From the NCBI GenBank assembly GCA_024752435.1, contig CP103033.1:620001-684000 (forward strand): a stretch of 64,000 nucleotides of DNA, written 5' to 3'. This document shows positions 38,061-50,214 of this stretch, piece after piece. Within the stretch, counting starts at the first letter, position 1. Every line of letters begins with the position of its first letter. The position numbers and the translations under genes are program-made. This stretch comes from Allantophomopsis cytisporea (taxonomy: Eukaryota > Ascomycota > Leotiomycetes > Phacidiales > Phacidiaceae). The notes below the pieces were generated by a model that had not been told where the DNA came from, did no database searches, and saw nothing but the letters and a program-made list of their open reading frames with translations.

Positions 38061-39784
38061 ACCATGTATGTATGTATATACTATGTATGGATGGACAAGT
38101 CCTCCGTACATACATATGACAGTCACAGCAACAGCCCTGTGGCCCACACCCTTGAATGCTCCACCTCCCAGCAAGCTCGGTGCTCAGTGGGTGACCGCGT
38201 TCCCTTGACCCTCTTTCTTCGTGAACCAGTCGAAACACGGCTTGAAGACAAAAAAGGGAAAAGGGCAGACTAGTTGAAAACTTTGGATGAAGAAGAATTG
38301 GAAAGGATAGATATTCATAGATAGAGGCAGAACTGCGGTTCCAGGTGCTCCAGGATTTACGACTGTAGCGATTCTGATTCTCCTATATGAATATGAATAT
38401 GAATATAGATACAACACTCGGATGTATGTGGTCAACTCTTGAGATGATAGGTAGGGAAAGGTGCCGTAAGTATAGCTGAACTGTGGTAGTTACCTACCTA
38501 CATACCTACGCATTCTGTCTGGCCTGTAAAGTAAGTAGTGTATCCATATATGAATTGAGGTACTAGGTAGGGTAAAGTGAAAGTTGAAGGAGGTATCGAC
38601 TGTAGGTGAGTACACATTTAGAGCACCAGCCGGCGTGGCTAGAAATAAAACGAATAACGAATAAATGATAGGCACGCAATAATGATAAAATAATAAAACA
38701 ACTAAAAAGTAAAATAATAAAAATAATAAATAATAAATAAAAAGTAAAATAAAACCCCGTTAAGCCCTTTAAAGCTCATATACTTTCCAGACAGCGTTCG
38801 CGCATGCTTACAGACATGACGACCATCTCCTCTCTCAGCTCTAACGCCTTGCCTCTTCCACCCGCTTGCTGAGCTCACACTCCCGCCATAATTACACCCT
38901 ACCTACCACCAGTCACCAGTGCGGTGCCTGGATTTGAAAACGAATATCGCGAATCACCGCCGCCGCCTTTCTATATTCCTTCTCGATTTCTCCCAATCTT
39001 CTTCACATTCCCCAATTCTTCTCCAATTGTTTGTACAAAATACACCCAACCAGTTCCATCCTCCAACCCGAAAGGAAGAACAGAGAAAAGTCTAATACAA
39101 CAACAATCAACGTTATTATTATAAAGAAACAAAGAGTTGCCCCAGTACAAGAGTATATCAAAACCGGATCATACCTCAAAAAGGTGCGCTGCCATTCCTA
39201 TCCCCCCCCCCTCTCTCTCTTTCTCTCCCTTTCTCTCTCTCTCCCCCTCCCTCTTCCTCCTCACAACTTGTCTGTGTCCGCGTATAAGGTAGCTGTGTGC
39301 GAGTATATGCGCGAGTCTGTGTGGTGTGTGTGTTTGCGGGTGTGTGTGTGCGCCTTTACTCGGCTTTTCCCAACCACAAGAGGCTCCGATGTAGAAGCCG
39401 CAGAGAAAAACAAAAGCTTACCCGTCACAATGCAGCACAAAAGAGAGGTGTACACGCGAACAACCCACAGCGACACGACCAGTTTATTCTGATCTGCGAT
39501 CATCTTTCCACTTCACCTGTGGTCGCGATACGCCCATCCCACCAAAAGAGCTGTAGTAGTCTACTGTGTCCCAGTACTGCTGTCCCAATATCTCGACTCG
39601 ATATCGCGAATACTCACTCCATCGCTACCCAGATTTCCTCCATCTTCGAGGCTCATATCGGACTCGAGAATGAAGAACTAGATACCCAAAAGGACCACAG
39701 CGCAGAGGAGGCGACCGCGACGGTAAAAGAAAGCACCTGTAGTAATCTCTTCACTTCGCGATCATTCAACATCACCTTTCGCCC

Positions 39785-41932
39785 ATGTCCGAACAAGGAC
39801 TCCCCGCATCTGTTGCTCCGTCATTTGGTGGGAACTTATCACAACCCACACATCACACTCCTTCGGATTCCGACGTCACTCGTTATAGATCTTTAAAGAG
39901 AACGCTGCCAGAATCACCGAACAACCTTTCCGTCATTGCGAACGCAGGCCTCAGAGCCTCTCCGCCTCCGAAATCCCCAAGGCTTGGAGGAGCCTTTTCG
40001 CCCATCCGATTAACCGGCGCAGCTGCACTGGCCGACCAGCGAAGGAAAGGCGGGGACAAACAAACCAGCCAGGACGCTGCTCCAATGACATCTGAAAATC
40101 CTGGCCACAAGGCCTTGTCGTCTCTCTTGTCCGGAGGTAGCGGAGCTATGAGCAAAGCCCAGGACACGCCCGCCTCAGTCGGGTCACTCAGTAAACCTTT
40201 AGCAGCAATTGCAAACACCCTCTCCATTCCGCCAGTCTCTCAGAACCCAGAGGATAAACCAGAGACTTCACCCGCCAGTGTAACCAGTCTCGCAAGTCTT
40301 GGTAGCACTGCACCAACCGCAACGGCCAGCAGTACTGCTGCAGTCAGTCCGGCTGCATTATCAGGACCTTCTGATCATGATGCTCGGGACCATCGTTCTG
40401 GAATAGCCCCACAAGCGCAAATGGACTCTTCGAGGGCGCTCACCTATCCTGGAAATATGCTTTCTCAGCAGGTCGATACACCAAAAGCGCAAGCGAGGAA
40501 CATGAGTCTACCAATGTCTGGGTTAAACCAGCAGATCGCCCCTCGATCCCCTTCGCAAAAAAAGCACAAATGCCCATATTGTGAAACCGAATTTACTCGA
40601 CATCATAACCTTAAAAGCCACTTATTAACTCACAGCCAAGAAAAGCCATATGTTTGCTCGACTTGTTCCATGCGCTTCCGTAGGCTCCACGATCTGAAGC
40701 GTCATACCAAGCTACATACTGGCGAACGTCCCCACATCTGTCCTAAATGCGATCGTAAATTCGCACGAGGAGACGCACTTGCAAGGCATAGTAAGGGCCA
40801 AGGTGGTTGTGCTGGAAGAAGAGCGAGTATGGGTAGCTTTGGCGGTGATGATGACTATGATGGGGCACATCCCGGCGAAAATGGAGACGAAACTATGGAT
40901 GGGATAATGTACACCGATGGAGAACATACAGAAGAGCCCCTTTCGGACGAGGACAGACGACGCTTCAGCCTTCCCAGTATAAAAGCCCAGCATGTCGGTG
41001 GTCATTCGGGTTCTGCACACGATGCGTACAACCATCTATCACGTACACCAAGTACATATCCTCCGGCCGGACCTCGACCTGGTGGGCCTCCGACAGGTGG
41101 ACTATATCCTCCAAGTTCGGATCGTATGGGGTCTTCAAGCGCTGGTACATCCCCAAGTATGCCACATAGCACAGTAGGGGGTCATACACCAAACACCAGT
41201 GTCTCGTCAATTCCTCTTAGTGCTAGTAGTGCTGGATCGATGTTTGGGCAGAGTACCATGACCGAGAGCCCCAAGCCCCTGAGTCCTAGTGGTAATCATT
41301 CTCATCAGCTTGGTCATCATGATCCGAATGCAATCAACAGACAACGCTCTCCAAGTTTGACTACTCAGTTCCAGCAACAACAATTCGGTCGCCGAGCGTC
41401 TGGAAGAAATTCTCCACCTGCGAATCTTTCACTGCCATCACCCCATGCGGTGACCCACGGTCCCAAACTGCCATCACTCTCTGGCTTGGCCCCACCAGAA
41501 CCTCGGTATACTCTGCCGAGCCAAGCGTCTGCTCAGCAACACTCCACAAACGGTACTTCTTCGGGATCTCATGGCCAACTTCCACAGACCTCAAATATGG
41601 GCAACCCGATCTATCAGCAGCAGCAGCAGCAACAACAACAACAGCCAGGATCACGTGGTGGACCCAGTGGTCAACCACACCATCAGCCAAGTGGAAGCGG
41701 TGACAGCAGCAACAACATCTTTACCTCGGGAGATCGAGGCGTATGGACTTACATTCAGGACCTTGAGGTCAAGGTGAAGCAGATGTCGGAAGAGATTTCA
41801 GGCATGAAACATATCGAGCGAGTGCAAGAGGATAAGATCAACCGCCTGGAACACGAAGTCAGCTCGCTCCGGCAACAAATAAGTGGCCCACATGGATCTG
41901 GAAGCAGCGCAGGAGGAGCCAGCAGTCACTAA
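39785..41932 (+). CDS. C2H2 zinc-finger transcription factor
   Basis: Probable nuclear DNA-binding regulator, 715 aa in a single exon. Residues 1-255 are disordered and Ser/Pro/Ala-rich. A finger cluster follows: finger 1 begins at C263 (CPYCETEF...HHNLKSHLLTH), finger 2 is canonical (CSTCSMRF...HDLKRHTKLH), with linkers close to TGEKP (SQEKP and TGERP). Finger 3 (C319, C322, H335, C342) replaces the last histidine with cysteine, with H-x6-C spacing. After this come an acidic stretch, a long Ser/Pro/Gly-rich region, a run of ten glutamines (41615-41644, mixed CAG/CAA) and a C-terminal coiled coil (about residues 650-700). The fingers do not resemble Crz1 or PacC closely enough for me to name the gene. 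The long CT-rich upstream region suggests a long leader. The start ATG follows a closed upstream frame. Confidence 0.9.
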   Translation: MSEQGLPASVAPSFGGNLSQPTHHTPSDSDVTRYRSLKRTLPESPNNLSVIANAGLRASPPPKSPRLGGAFSPIRLTGAAALADQRRKGGDKQTSQDAAPMTSENPGHKALSSLLSGGSGAMSKAQDTPASVGSLSKPLAAIANTLSIPPVSQNPEDKPETSPASVTSLASLGSTAPTATASSTAAVSPAALSGPSDHDARDHRSGIAPQAQMDSSRALTYPGNMLSQQVDTPKAQARNMSLPMSGLNQQIAPRSPSQKKHKCPYCETEFTRHHNLKSHLLTHSQEKPYVCSTCSMRFRRLHDLKRHTKLHTGERPHICPKCDRKFARGDALARHSKGQGGCAGRRASMGSFGGDDDYDGAHPGENGDETMDGIMYTDGEHTEEPLSDEDRRRFSLPSIKAQHVGGHSGSAHDAYNHLSRTPSTYPPAGPRPGGPPTGGLYPPSSDRMGSSSAGTSPSMPHSTVGGHTPNTSVSSIPLSASSAGSMFGQSTMTESPKPLSPSGNHSHQLGHHDPNAINRQRSPSLTTQFQQQQFGRRASGRNSPPANLSLPSPHAVTHGPKLPSLSGLAPPEPRYTLPSQASAQQHSTNGTSSGSHGQLPQTSNMGNPIYQQQQQQQQQQPGSRGGPSGQPHHQPSGSGDSSNNIFTSGDRGVWTYIQDLEVKVKQMSEEISGMKHIERVQEDKINRLEHEVSSLRQQISGPHGSGSSAGGASSH
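41615..41644 (+). repeat. polyglutamine tract in the zinc-finger gene
   Basis: Ten Gln codons, five CAG, four CAA and one CAG. The mixed codons make the tract less prone to slippage than pure CAG. It sits between the zinc fingers and the C-terminal coiled coil. Confidence 0.95.
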
Positions 41933-44220
41933 GTCGAAATCAGTTTTACGAGAGTCGAATACATACAACGACCTCGATGTATAGCGGAAAGTATTTGATG
42001 ACTTTCAAACCTGGCCACTTTGGCCTTTGGCGCAAAATGTGTAGCGAAATGAAAAGCACTACAGGGAAAGCATTCTGTCATATCAAGCGTTTTGCAGTTG
42101 CGGAGGGGAAGGGGGGGTTGTTGTTTTTTTTTTTGTCTTGCTCATAGCCAGCCAGTCAGTCGTTTTTCTATTCATCTTCTTTACAACATACACACACGCC
42201 ATGATATGCTCTGCAACGCACTGAGAGAGACTCTGGGAACAGAATATCTCCTCTCTGTTTACGAATGGCGGGAAAAGGAGGCTAAGGGGAGGGGGGCAGG
42301 GGGGCGTTGAATGGCTTAGATCAGGTTGCTTGGGTGGTGGAATTGGGTTCCTTTTTTCCAAATCTAAAAAAAGTTGTCGGGCGCTACGTTGTTCCTGTGA
42401 AGCTCTTGCACTGTTTATCATCTGGAGTGGGGTGGAGGTTCGCTCGTTCTTCTTATTCTTGCTAGAAAGCCTGATCTGTGTGGGGTGTCTTTTTTTTCTC
42501 ATGAGAATTTGACATCAGGCTTTCTGCGTGCTTTTTCTTTCTAACGGTCGAAATTCCTTTGAGAGAGAGAAAGAAAGGAAATAAAGAGAGTTTCACTGTC
42601 GTTTATATCTTCTTTTGCCGGGCGATGGGATGAGCGTGAAGTGGCTGATGGAGCCACTGGGGTTTGTTGTGCCTGGCCGCGAAGCCGAACGTTGGACGAC
42701 CGGTACGAATACCACTTGTATTATATGTCATATTTTTCTTGTGTTTCTTATCTGGCCATGTTGTGGATAGTGTGGAGGGGGTCCAGGGGACGAGGTGTAG
42801 TTCATATGAAATTATATACTCGATACATTTTGGGGTTCTGCGGTACGTTGTGTGGTGTTTGTTCTTCGTTATGGGATTTGAGTGCTTGGGTGAGTGTGTG
42901 TGTTAAGTATTTGTTTGAATGAGGGGTATTTGATAGTATGATGGTTAGACGGTGAATGATGATGATGATGGGTACGAGTGGATTTAATGAATAGATGAGA
43001 CAGACAATGAATCAAGCATGAATAAGATAGAGATCAATACTCTTCCGAGATATCTCGGACGGGCGAGGATTTGCATGCATGAGATATGTACACAGTACTC
43101 TACCCAATAATCAAAACAGATAAGACACATTGCAGTATACAAAGAGATATAGCAGCATTGAAATCATGGTTTATGCATCAGATGTAGGAGGGAGAGATGT
43201 ACCTTGTAGATGAATGCATGATCGTAGCCTCTTGACTTGTGAGTAACTCATATAGCAAGCTCCCTGTGATATGAAGAGATAGGAGTATACTATGTACTTG
43301 GACTTATACTTATTAATATGAGTTTCAAATGCTTTAGAATGAGCTCAAATTGATGTTCATTGGTGGGAACTCATGTATGGTGTGTGTGTGCGTGTTGTGT
43401 GAAACAATCAGCATGTGATAATCATGTCAGTCGGACTTTGACTTTTGTTGACGGCGTTTGTGCAGGGATGGCATTGTCGTACTGTGATATGAATAGAGAG
43501 ACCTCGTCCTCCCTCCTTAGCACCTTGGGACGGCAGCCCGTAGAATAAGAGATCTTGTGCAGCGTTCTATGTATCTGTGTGTACATATATATAGATATAT
43601 ATATATGCATATATACACATATATACATATATAGCTTGAATCCGATGGAGGATTCACCTCGAAAGAAACGATAGTCAGAAAGGGGAACAGCCTCCAATAT
43701 AACATACTCTGTTTACATATATACAGTACATCTTGATGACCCTTTCCGACACTCGTTGCGGTGTTCTTGTTGGCTGCAATTCTACAGAGGACCTTGTTGC
43801 ATTTGCAAACATTCTTGCGCAAGGCCTCTGATGGGCTACCATCTTAGCATAAAGTTGGATAATTAGCGCGCAGCTTCAGCGCGTTCAAGGCGCAGTAATA
43901 ACTCGGAAGGTGCTGCACAGAACGTCATCGTCTATTCGTTCCCTCATAAATCAACATCAACCAAACACCGTTATCATCAAACGTCCATTCATTCATAACA
44001 ACAAAACCCAATCGATTGCATACAGCACCCTCGTGCTTTACCCATCGATATAGCTGATCATCGCTTCGCCCTTTCTCTCTCTTCAATTCCCCGTCCCTTC
44101 ATCTCCGCTTTTTCTCGCTTCATTCCACACTTCTGCCTCGGAGCTCGCACTCTCGTGAGCTGACCGTGCCACATTGCTTGCATTGTACCTCACTCAGCCT
44201 TGTCCATCGTCTGCTGCATC
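41933..44220. other. intergenic region
   Basis: The 3' flank of the zinc-finger gene has G-rich tracts at about 42100-42120 and 42280-42305. It is followed by AT-rich sequence with an alternating TA/CA run at 43571-43635. The last 300 bases are C+T-rich (about 43900-44220) and should be the promoter and leader of the DGAT2 gene. No gene is supported. Confidence 0.5.
43571..43635. repeat. AT/CATA low-complexity tract
   Basis: Alternating TATA/CATA sequence of about 65 bases in an intergenic region. It may be prone to breathing or cruciform formation. Direct reading of the sequence. Confidence 0.85.
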
Positions 44221-46043
44221 ATGCCATCCAGTCTTCGTACCGAGCCCTCGGTCCCAGAGCTCCGCGAGCAATTGAATTTGCCGCCCAAGAGCTTCGCGGA
44301 CGCCGTTGCTGCTCCGGCGGATGAGCAGGCTTTTGAGTCGGTGGGCACGAGCGAGACGAGTGATACGAAGGCGGATGAGTCGAGTGTGGCAACGGAGGAG
44401 AACTTGGCGAACGAGACAGAGCCAGAGCCAGAACTCAAACATTCAGTTTTGAGGATTGTTGATACGCACCCTGAGGGAGAGAAGAAGGAAGAGGCGAATG
44501 GCGACGATAAGGCTGGGAAGGAGGAGTCCAAGATTTCGAGGAAAGGGAGCAAGAAGACCAAGAAGAATTCGAAGAAGCAGGAGGACGAGAAACCTAAGGA
44601 AGAGACGTTAACGGAGGTGGATAGACCCGGTATCAATAGACAAGAGTCGAAGCGTGAATACTCGGCAACGGTATGTTGTCTATCTAAGTGTATTTGCCCA
44701 GCATCAAGGACTAATGGAGTTAGGGTCTTGATGATACCCCCAAAAGCCCTCCACGTTTTTATCACCGAAAGCAGAAGTCATCAAGCATCAGTAGCAAAGG
44801 ATCTCAGACCTCTAACGGGGAGTCAAAGCCAGAATCACCTAATGAGGAGAACACTGAGCGTTTCGAAAAACTTCTGGATCGGCAAAATGGATCTAAGCCT
44901 GCAAACGTAAAACTGGAAGAACAGCATGAAAAGTCACTTCAACCAGATACTTTTAAAGAAAAACCTCGCACCCAAGACAGGAAGTTGGCTAGTGGACGAC
45001 AGGCAGGCAAACGTTGGGAAACAAGTGCCATTCGATGGGCACCTCTGAATGTTCCACTCCAGCGGAGACTTCAGACCCTTGTGGTTCTTTGCCACACCCT
45101 GTGTATCCCTCTCTTTGTCTCAACCTTCTTCTTCCTCTGTGCCATTCCTCTCTTCTGGCCACTCCTCATTCCGTACATGATCTATTGCATGTCTTCTCAA
45201 GCATCAACCTCAGGAACCCTCTCACACAGATCCAATTTTCTTCGCTCATTACCCATCTGGTCGCTCTTCGCGTCCTACTTCCCCGCTCGTCTCCACCGCT
45301 CCGAAGAGCTGTCCCCGAACAGGAAATACATCTTCGGCTACCACCCCCACGGAATCATTTCACACGGTGCCTTCGGCGCTTTCGGTACCGAAGCCCTCGG
45401 TTTCTCCCAGTTGTTCCCAGGAATCACAAATACCCTCCTGACCTTGGAGTCCAACTTTCGTGTCCCGCTGTACCGTGACTATGCGCTTGCCATGGGCCTT
45501 GCCTCCGTCTCCAAAGAGTCCTGCGAGAACTTGCTCTCTAAGGGTGGTGTGAACGGAGAAGGTATGGGTCGTGCTATCACGATCGTCATCGGCGGGGCCC
45601 GTGAATCTCTCGACGCCCAACCGCACACCCTCCGCCTGGTCCTCAAACGTCGCAAGGGTTTCGTAAAGATGGCAATCAAGACGGGTGCGGATCTTGTTCC
45701 CGTGTTGGCTTTCGGCGAGAACGACCTCTATGAACAAGTCACGTCGGACTCGCATCCCAACATCCACAAGATGCAGCTCCTCGTCAAGAAAATCCTCGGC
45801 TTCACTATTCCCCTTTTCCACGCGCGTGGCGTCTTCAATTACGATGTTGGACTCATGCCCTACCGCCGCCCGCTGAATATCGTTGTTGGGAGACCAATTA
45901 AGGTTCGCCAGGCTAAACATCCTGAACAGGAGGATATCGATCGTGCTCATGAGGAGTATGTGGCTGAGCTTGAGCGGCTATGGGATTTGTGGAAGGATGA
46001 CTTTGCGAAGGATAGGGAGGGGGAGTTGGAGATTTTGGAATAG
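44221..46043 (+). CDS. diacylglycerol O-acyltransferase type 2 (DGAT2)
   Basis: Transfers a fatty acyl group from acyl-CoA to diacylglycerol, the last step of triacylglycerol synthesis, at the ER and lipid droplets. Model: exons 44221-44670 and 44724-46043, 589 aa, one 53-nt intron in phase 0. Residues 1 to about 240 are a charged, disordered Glu/Lys/Ser-rich extension. A hydrophobic hairpin follows (about 265-305), then the catalytic HPHG motif (357-360, in GYHPHGIISHGAFGAFG) and the GGARESLDA and GADLVPVLAFGE motifs typical of the family. The extension is far longer than in yeast Dga1. The start is the first ATG of the open exon, in a CT-rich context. Monoacylglycerol or wax acyltransferase activity cannot be excluded, but the motif set fits DGAT2 best. 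Confidence 0.94.
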
Positions 46044-48233
46044 GTAGTGAATCGACTGGGTCGGGTTGAACTGAGATTTTGTTTCCTATTTGTAGTCGTA
46101 TTTTTGGGCAGGGGTTGGGTTGGTATGGGGTAGATGGCAGATGCAAGGAAAGGAAGGTGAAAAAGAAGATGAAAAGAAACAATTACGGAAATAGTTTGTG
46201 CCTGTTATAGATGGAGTTCAATTTGTTCTGTCTCATCTGCTCCCCCTGCTTGTTTGCTTACCTGCGCACTTGTATATGAGTTCTGAAGCTCAGACGTTGT
46301 GAACATCAAGAGGAAGGCCAACTGACGTAAAGGTTCAAGATCTTGGTTCCAAATCAGCAAAGGCTACATCCTCCATTCTGTAGTCGTCGAGTTATTGGAA
46401 GACGAATTATTGAACGGTGAAGTAGATAATCATGCAGAGATATGGCTGCGGATTGGCAAGTTTCAGGTGGACTGCAGGCTGATACAGCCTTGAGCTTTGG
46501 CAACCAACCGTGGGAGATATAGATTTATATAACGCTCTAACGAATGAGATTCTGCTGTGCTCTGTAGAAGGCAATTCAACATCATACAGCTTACTTTTTC
46601 CTACCAGTCTCCCCAGTCGATCAATAGTTCAAAATATCCTTTGGCTGGTCTGCTAGCGACTACCGCGACTCGGTTGCTTCCCTTCAGTTGAAGATAATCT
46701 TGAATTTTTTTTGCAAAAATGTGCTGCATCTGGCACGTTCTCTGTCTCCAGTGACAATGTACGATACCACGTCGAGTGCATCAAGACGTCGATTGTAAGA
46801 TTTCTAGTGGTGGCTGTTATTGAGCACGAACTCATACTGAGTCCTGATGCTTCTGCTCGCCACTACCATTATATAAAGCATAAACTTCGATAGCTATTTG
46901 TTGGAAACCAACAATTGAGAAGCTGCGGGTTAGATCGATGGTCATATGCGCATCCCCGATAGCTTGACACGGAAGTTCACCCTGTAAGTTTTCATTGTCT
47001 TTGCCGGTAGAATAGGTCTTGAGATGAGGCGGGCTTATGGCACGTCAAAGTGATATGATACAAGTTGTGTAGCAAAATCTACGTAATGATCTACGCACAG
47101 CGTGGCAAGAGATTTTCGAACCTCGTAATATAGCCAATCTCCTGATCAAACCAGTCCCTTGTTTAGTGGCTTGAGAGGGAGCTGCAAGTCTTCGAATTCC
47201 AGAGCACCTGCTACGAGTCATATTGTTGAGAATATACAGCACTTGGTAATGCCCAGTAGCATGTCTCTAATATCAGAGATTCAGTTTCACAGCAAACTGC
47301 TATACACCTATCCGTTACAGGCCTATCTGGTCAACAAGTTTCTGTGTTAGCACCTACAGTGCTTATTATTCGACCGGCCAGGTGCAGAATAATTGGAAAG
47401 AGAATTATACACCTTTTTTATACCCGAAACAGCCAGCACATCAGACGGATGGTCAAAATTCATTTTCCTAAGTATGCATGTCATCATGCGCATAGTCTTT
47501 AAGCAGACCACGCTCGAAGAAGTCGATCGTTAGCGCATGCCGAATTTGGATAATGTTATGGTCTATCTATGTTTAGATATTTCTTCATTTTCTTTCCTCT
47601 TGGGTTGTTGGCGAATAGTCAAAGCAAGCATAGTCTTTTGGTAACGTGGGAAAGTGGGAGATCAATGACTTATCCCATTGATGGAGTTTGATAACTTGTT
47701 GATCTGGAAACATACGACTGAATGGTGGAAGAACTTCAAGAGAACCGTGGTCTGAATATGTGTAGATCCAATGTTAGCCGTGCCTAATAGATCTTACAAG
47801 TGTATTTTCGCGGACACCAGTTATACTGAGTGGAGTTATTGAGACTTCTATGTAATTGGGTAGTATAGAGCTTCAACAAGTCGAGACAAGATGCCTCATT
47901 TACAATTGGTCGAACCAGATTAGTCAATAAAACAGCTTATTGTCACGGCAAGATTAATATACAACAGATGGAGAGATGAATATTCTATTCAATTCAATTA
48001 TAATTAAGCATGGGTCCTGTACGCCCCTCTAATCTAAATAATGCCACATCGATTGCTAGGTATACACCCGACTCTACTCAAGAAGCCGCCCAACGATACT
48101 TGTACATGTATACATATATAAGACTTTAGAAAAAAAATGTACCAGAGTAGAGAAAAGGTCAAAGAAATCCATAATTCGTAAACCGGACGCCATTATCACA
48201 TTCAACGGATTGTATATTGCGCAGTGGATGTAT
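46044..48233. other. AT-rich intergenic region between convergent genes
   Basis: The 3' flanks of the DGAT2 gene (+) and the MFS gene (-) lie here, with about 2.2 kb of AT-rich sequence. Short open frames (46711-46893, 47159-47350) have no family-like features. I see nothing else to annotate. Confidence 0.5.
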
Positions 48234-50214
48234 TTACGCAGCGGCCATCTCGATTTTCTTCCCTTTGACGCTCTTCCACTCCATGAAGACGGCGCCGATC
48301 ATCGATACGCAAGCCATAGCAAGCGATACATAGAAGGCGTTAGTGAGTGCATCACTGTACGCCTGCGTGACACCAACGATGTACTGGGAGAAAGTCTTCT
48401 GGATGCTCGTGGCTCCAGTCGCGAGGACGATGTTGGGGTCAACCTGCGGCACAGAAGCCTGCAGGCCGCTGACAAGTTTATTCTGGAAGACAGACTGCGA
48501 GACTGAGACGAAGAGGGCACCGCCGAGGGACTGCGCGAAGACGACGACTGCGGTACCGGTTGGCACATCTTTGAGATCGAGGACTGTCTGTACAGCGATC
48601 ATCGGCTGTTGCATGCCTAGACCTACACCCATGCCGAATAGCACTTGGTAACCGATCCATTTTGCGTGTCCAGTATCTGGCTCGAAGGTTGAGAGAAGGC
48701 CGGCGCCTATGGACATAAAGACTGACGAAGCGATAAGGAATGGAGTGTCTGGAAAGGATTAGTCGTTGCTCGTTTGTGTTATGGGTTAGACTTACAGTAT
48801 CCGACGACTGTGACGAGCCCGCCAGCGATCACAGACATGATAACCAAGGAGAGGATCATTGGGATGTTCATGATGCCAGATTTGACAGCTGAGGCGCCCT
48901 TAACAGCCTGGAACCAGATTGGTAGGTAGTAGACCATAAGGAAGAAAGCTGCGCCCATAGCGAAAGAGTAGATTGCAGAAGACCACATGGTGCGGTTCTT
49001 CATGACGCGAGGTGGAACAGTAGCGTTCTCTTGCTGCCAAAGTTGAATCGCAACGAAGGCGATGATCAGGACACCAAAGATAACGAAGAGAGCAATGATT
49101 CTGCCATTGTTCCATGGGTACTTAGATCCTCCCCATTGCAAAGCCAGAAGAAGACAGATGATAGCTGGGAGGAAGACAGTGGTCCCTGGGAGATCAAGCT
49201 TTCTGACACGGTTCTTCCATCCGATATCCTGGATCTCAGCACGTTGTGGGGACTTGAACCAGATCGTGATGACGGCGATGGTGACAGCTCCAATGGGTAG
49301 GTTAATGTAGAAACACCATCTCCAGCTGACTTTGTCGGTGAAGACACCTCCTAGCAGTGGTCCAGCGACACTTGCAATCTACAGTCAAGATTAGCCCGAA
49401 ACAAATTGGCTGGGGGGATTATTTGATTGGAGTATACTTACACCGTACATGGCACCGATGAGACCAGTATATATGGGACGCTTCTCAAGTGGGACTGAGT
49501 ATGCAATAATGATCAAAGCTCCAGAGAAGATACCGGCGCTTCCAAGACCGGCAATGGCACGACCAACAATCAACGCAGTTGAGGATGGTGCAACTCCACA
49601 GATCAAAGAGCCAAGCTCGAAGATGAAGATGGCAATCAGATAAACCCACTTGATCGAGTAGAAGCTATAGAACTTTCCGAAAAGCAATTGAAATGAGGCG
49701 GTTGTAAGAAGATACTATTGTTTAATTGTTAGTCTCGAAGAACTCAAGAGCTTTGTTGTAAAGTATTCGGTGACACAGTTAATATAAATTCAGGATCACT
49801 CACAGCACTGCCATACCATCCAACATCGTTTAAACTGTTGAAGTGATCTGTGATTTTTGGAATTGCTGTGGCAATGATTGTGTTATCCTACAAATTAAAG
49901 TTAATAGACATTCGGCAAATCGAGTCGTGTTGCAGATAAGCTCTTACCAAAGCAACCAAGAAGACTGAAAGACACAAAGCTAGAATAGTCAAGCCAAGCT
50001 TCAACCCAGAAGGATATTCGAACGACGGGTCATGAGTTTGGATTTTTTGAAGCTCAGTTACATCGGCAGGAAACATTGGGTCAAGCTTCACAATTTTCTC
50101 ATCAGCGCCTTCAGCGGTAGGAGCAGCTCCCTTCTCCATTGATGTAGCCTTGGATCCTGCAAGAGTATTGTCGTCCGTGACCTCGGGGTCTTTTTTTGAC
50201 TTGAAGAAATTCAT
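48234..50214 (-). CDS. MFS drug/toxin efflux transporter (DHA2-like, 14 TM)
   Basis: Probable plasma-membrane H+-coupled exporter of toxic compounds. Model on the minus strand: exons 50214-49948, 49887-49804, 49714-49442, 49378-48796 and 48748-48234, 573 aa; all four introns keep frame. The N-terminus is charged and cytosolic (about 65 residues). Then come TM1 (LGLTILALCLSVFLVAL), the D-N-T-I-I-A-T-A-I-P motif, WYGSAYLL, a GxGSAGIFSG segment, the motif-C-like AGPLLGG segment and FTDKVSWRWCFYINLPIGA, which is characteristic of the fungal efflux branch containing aflatoxin- and gliotoxin-type transporters. The rest of the chain is hydrophobic helices, with C-terminal EWKSVKGKKIEMAAA. No secondary-metabolite biosynthesis gene is adjacent in this window, so a pathway link is not supported. 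Substrate unknown. Confidence 0.93.

Larger units (their letters stand above)
34433..39784. other. microsatellite-rich intergenic region and leader of the zinc-finger gene
   Basis: About 5.3 kb without a supportable gene. From about 36.2 to 38.8 kb simple repeats dominate (listed separately), ending in an AT-rich run at about 38676-38755. From about 38.9 to 39.78 kb the plus strand is C+T-rich (notably 39204-39252) and probably forms the promoter and long leader of the zinc-finger gene. A possible donor (AAAAAG|GTGCGC, near 39182) hints at a leader intron that I could not close. Confidence 0.5.

Noticed and set aside
39261..39896. Open frames on both strands before the zinc-finger gene
   Set aside because: They derive from CT and GTGT low-complexity runs. 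The plus-strand one overlaps the real start out of frame.
45360..45950. 196-codon minus-strand open frame in the DGAT2 gene
   Set aside because: It is the shadow of conserved DGAT2 sequence on the other strand.
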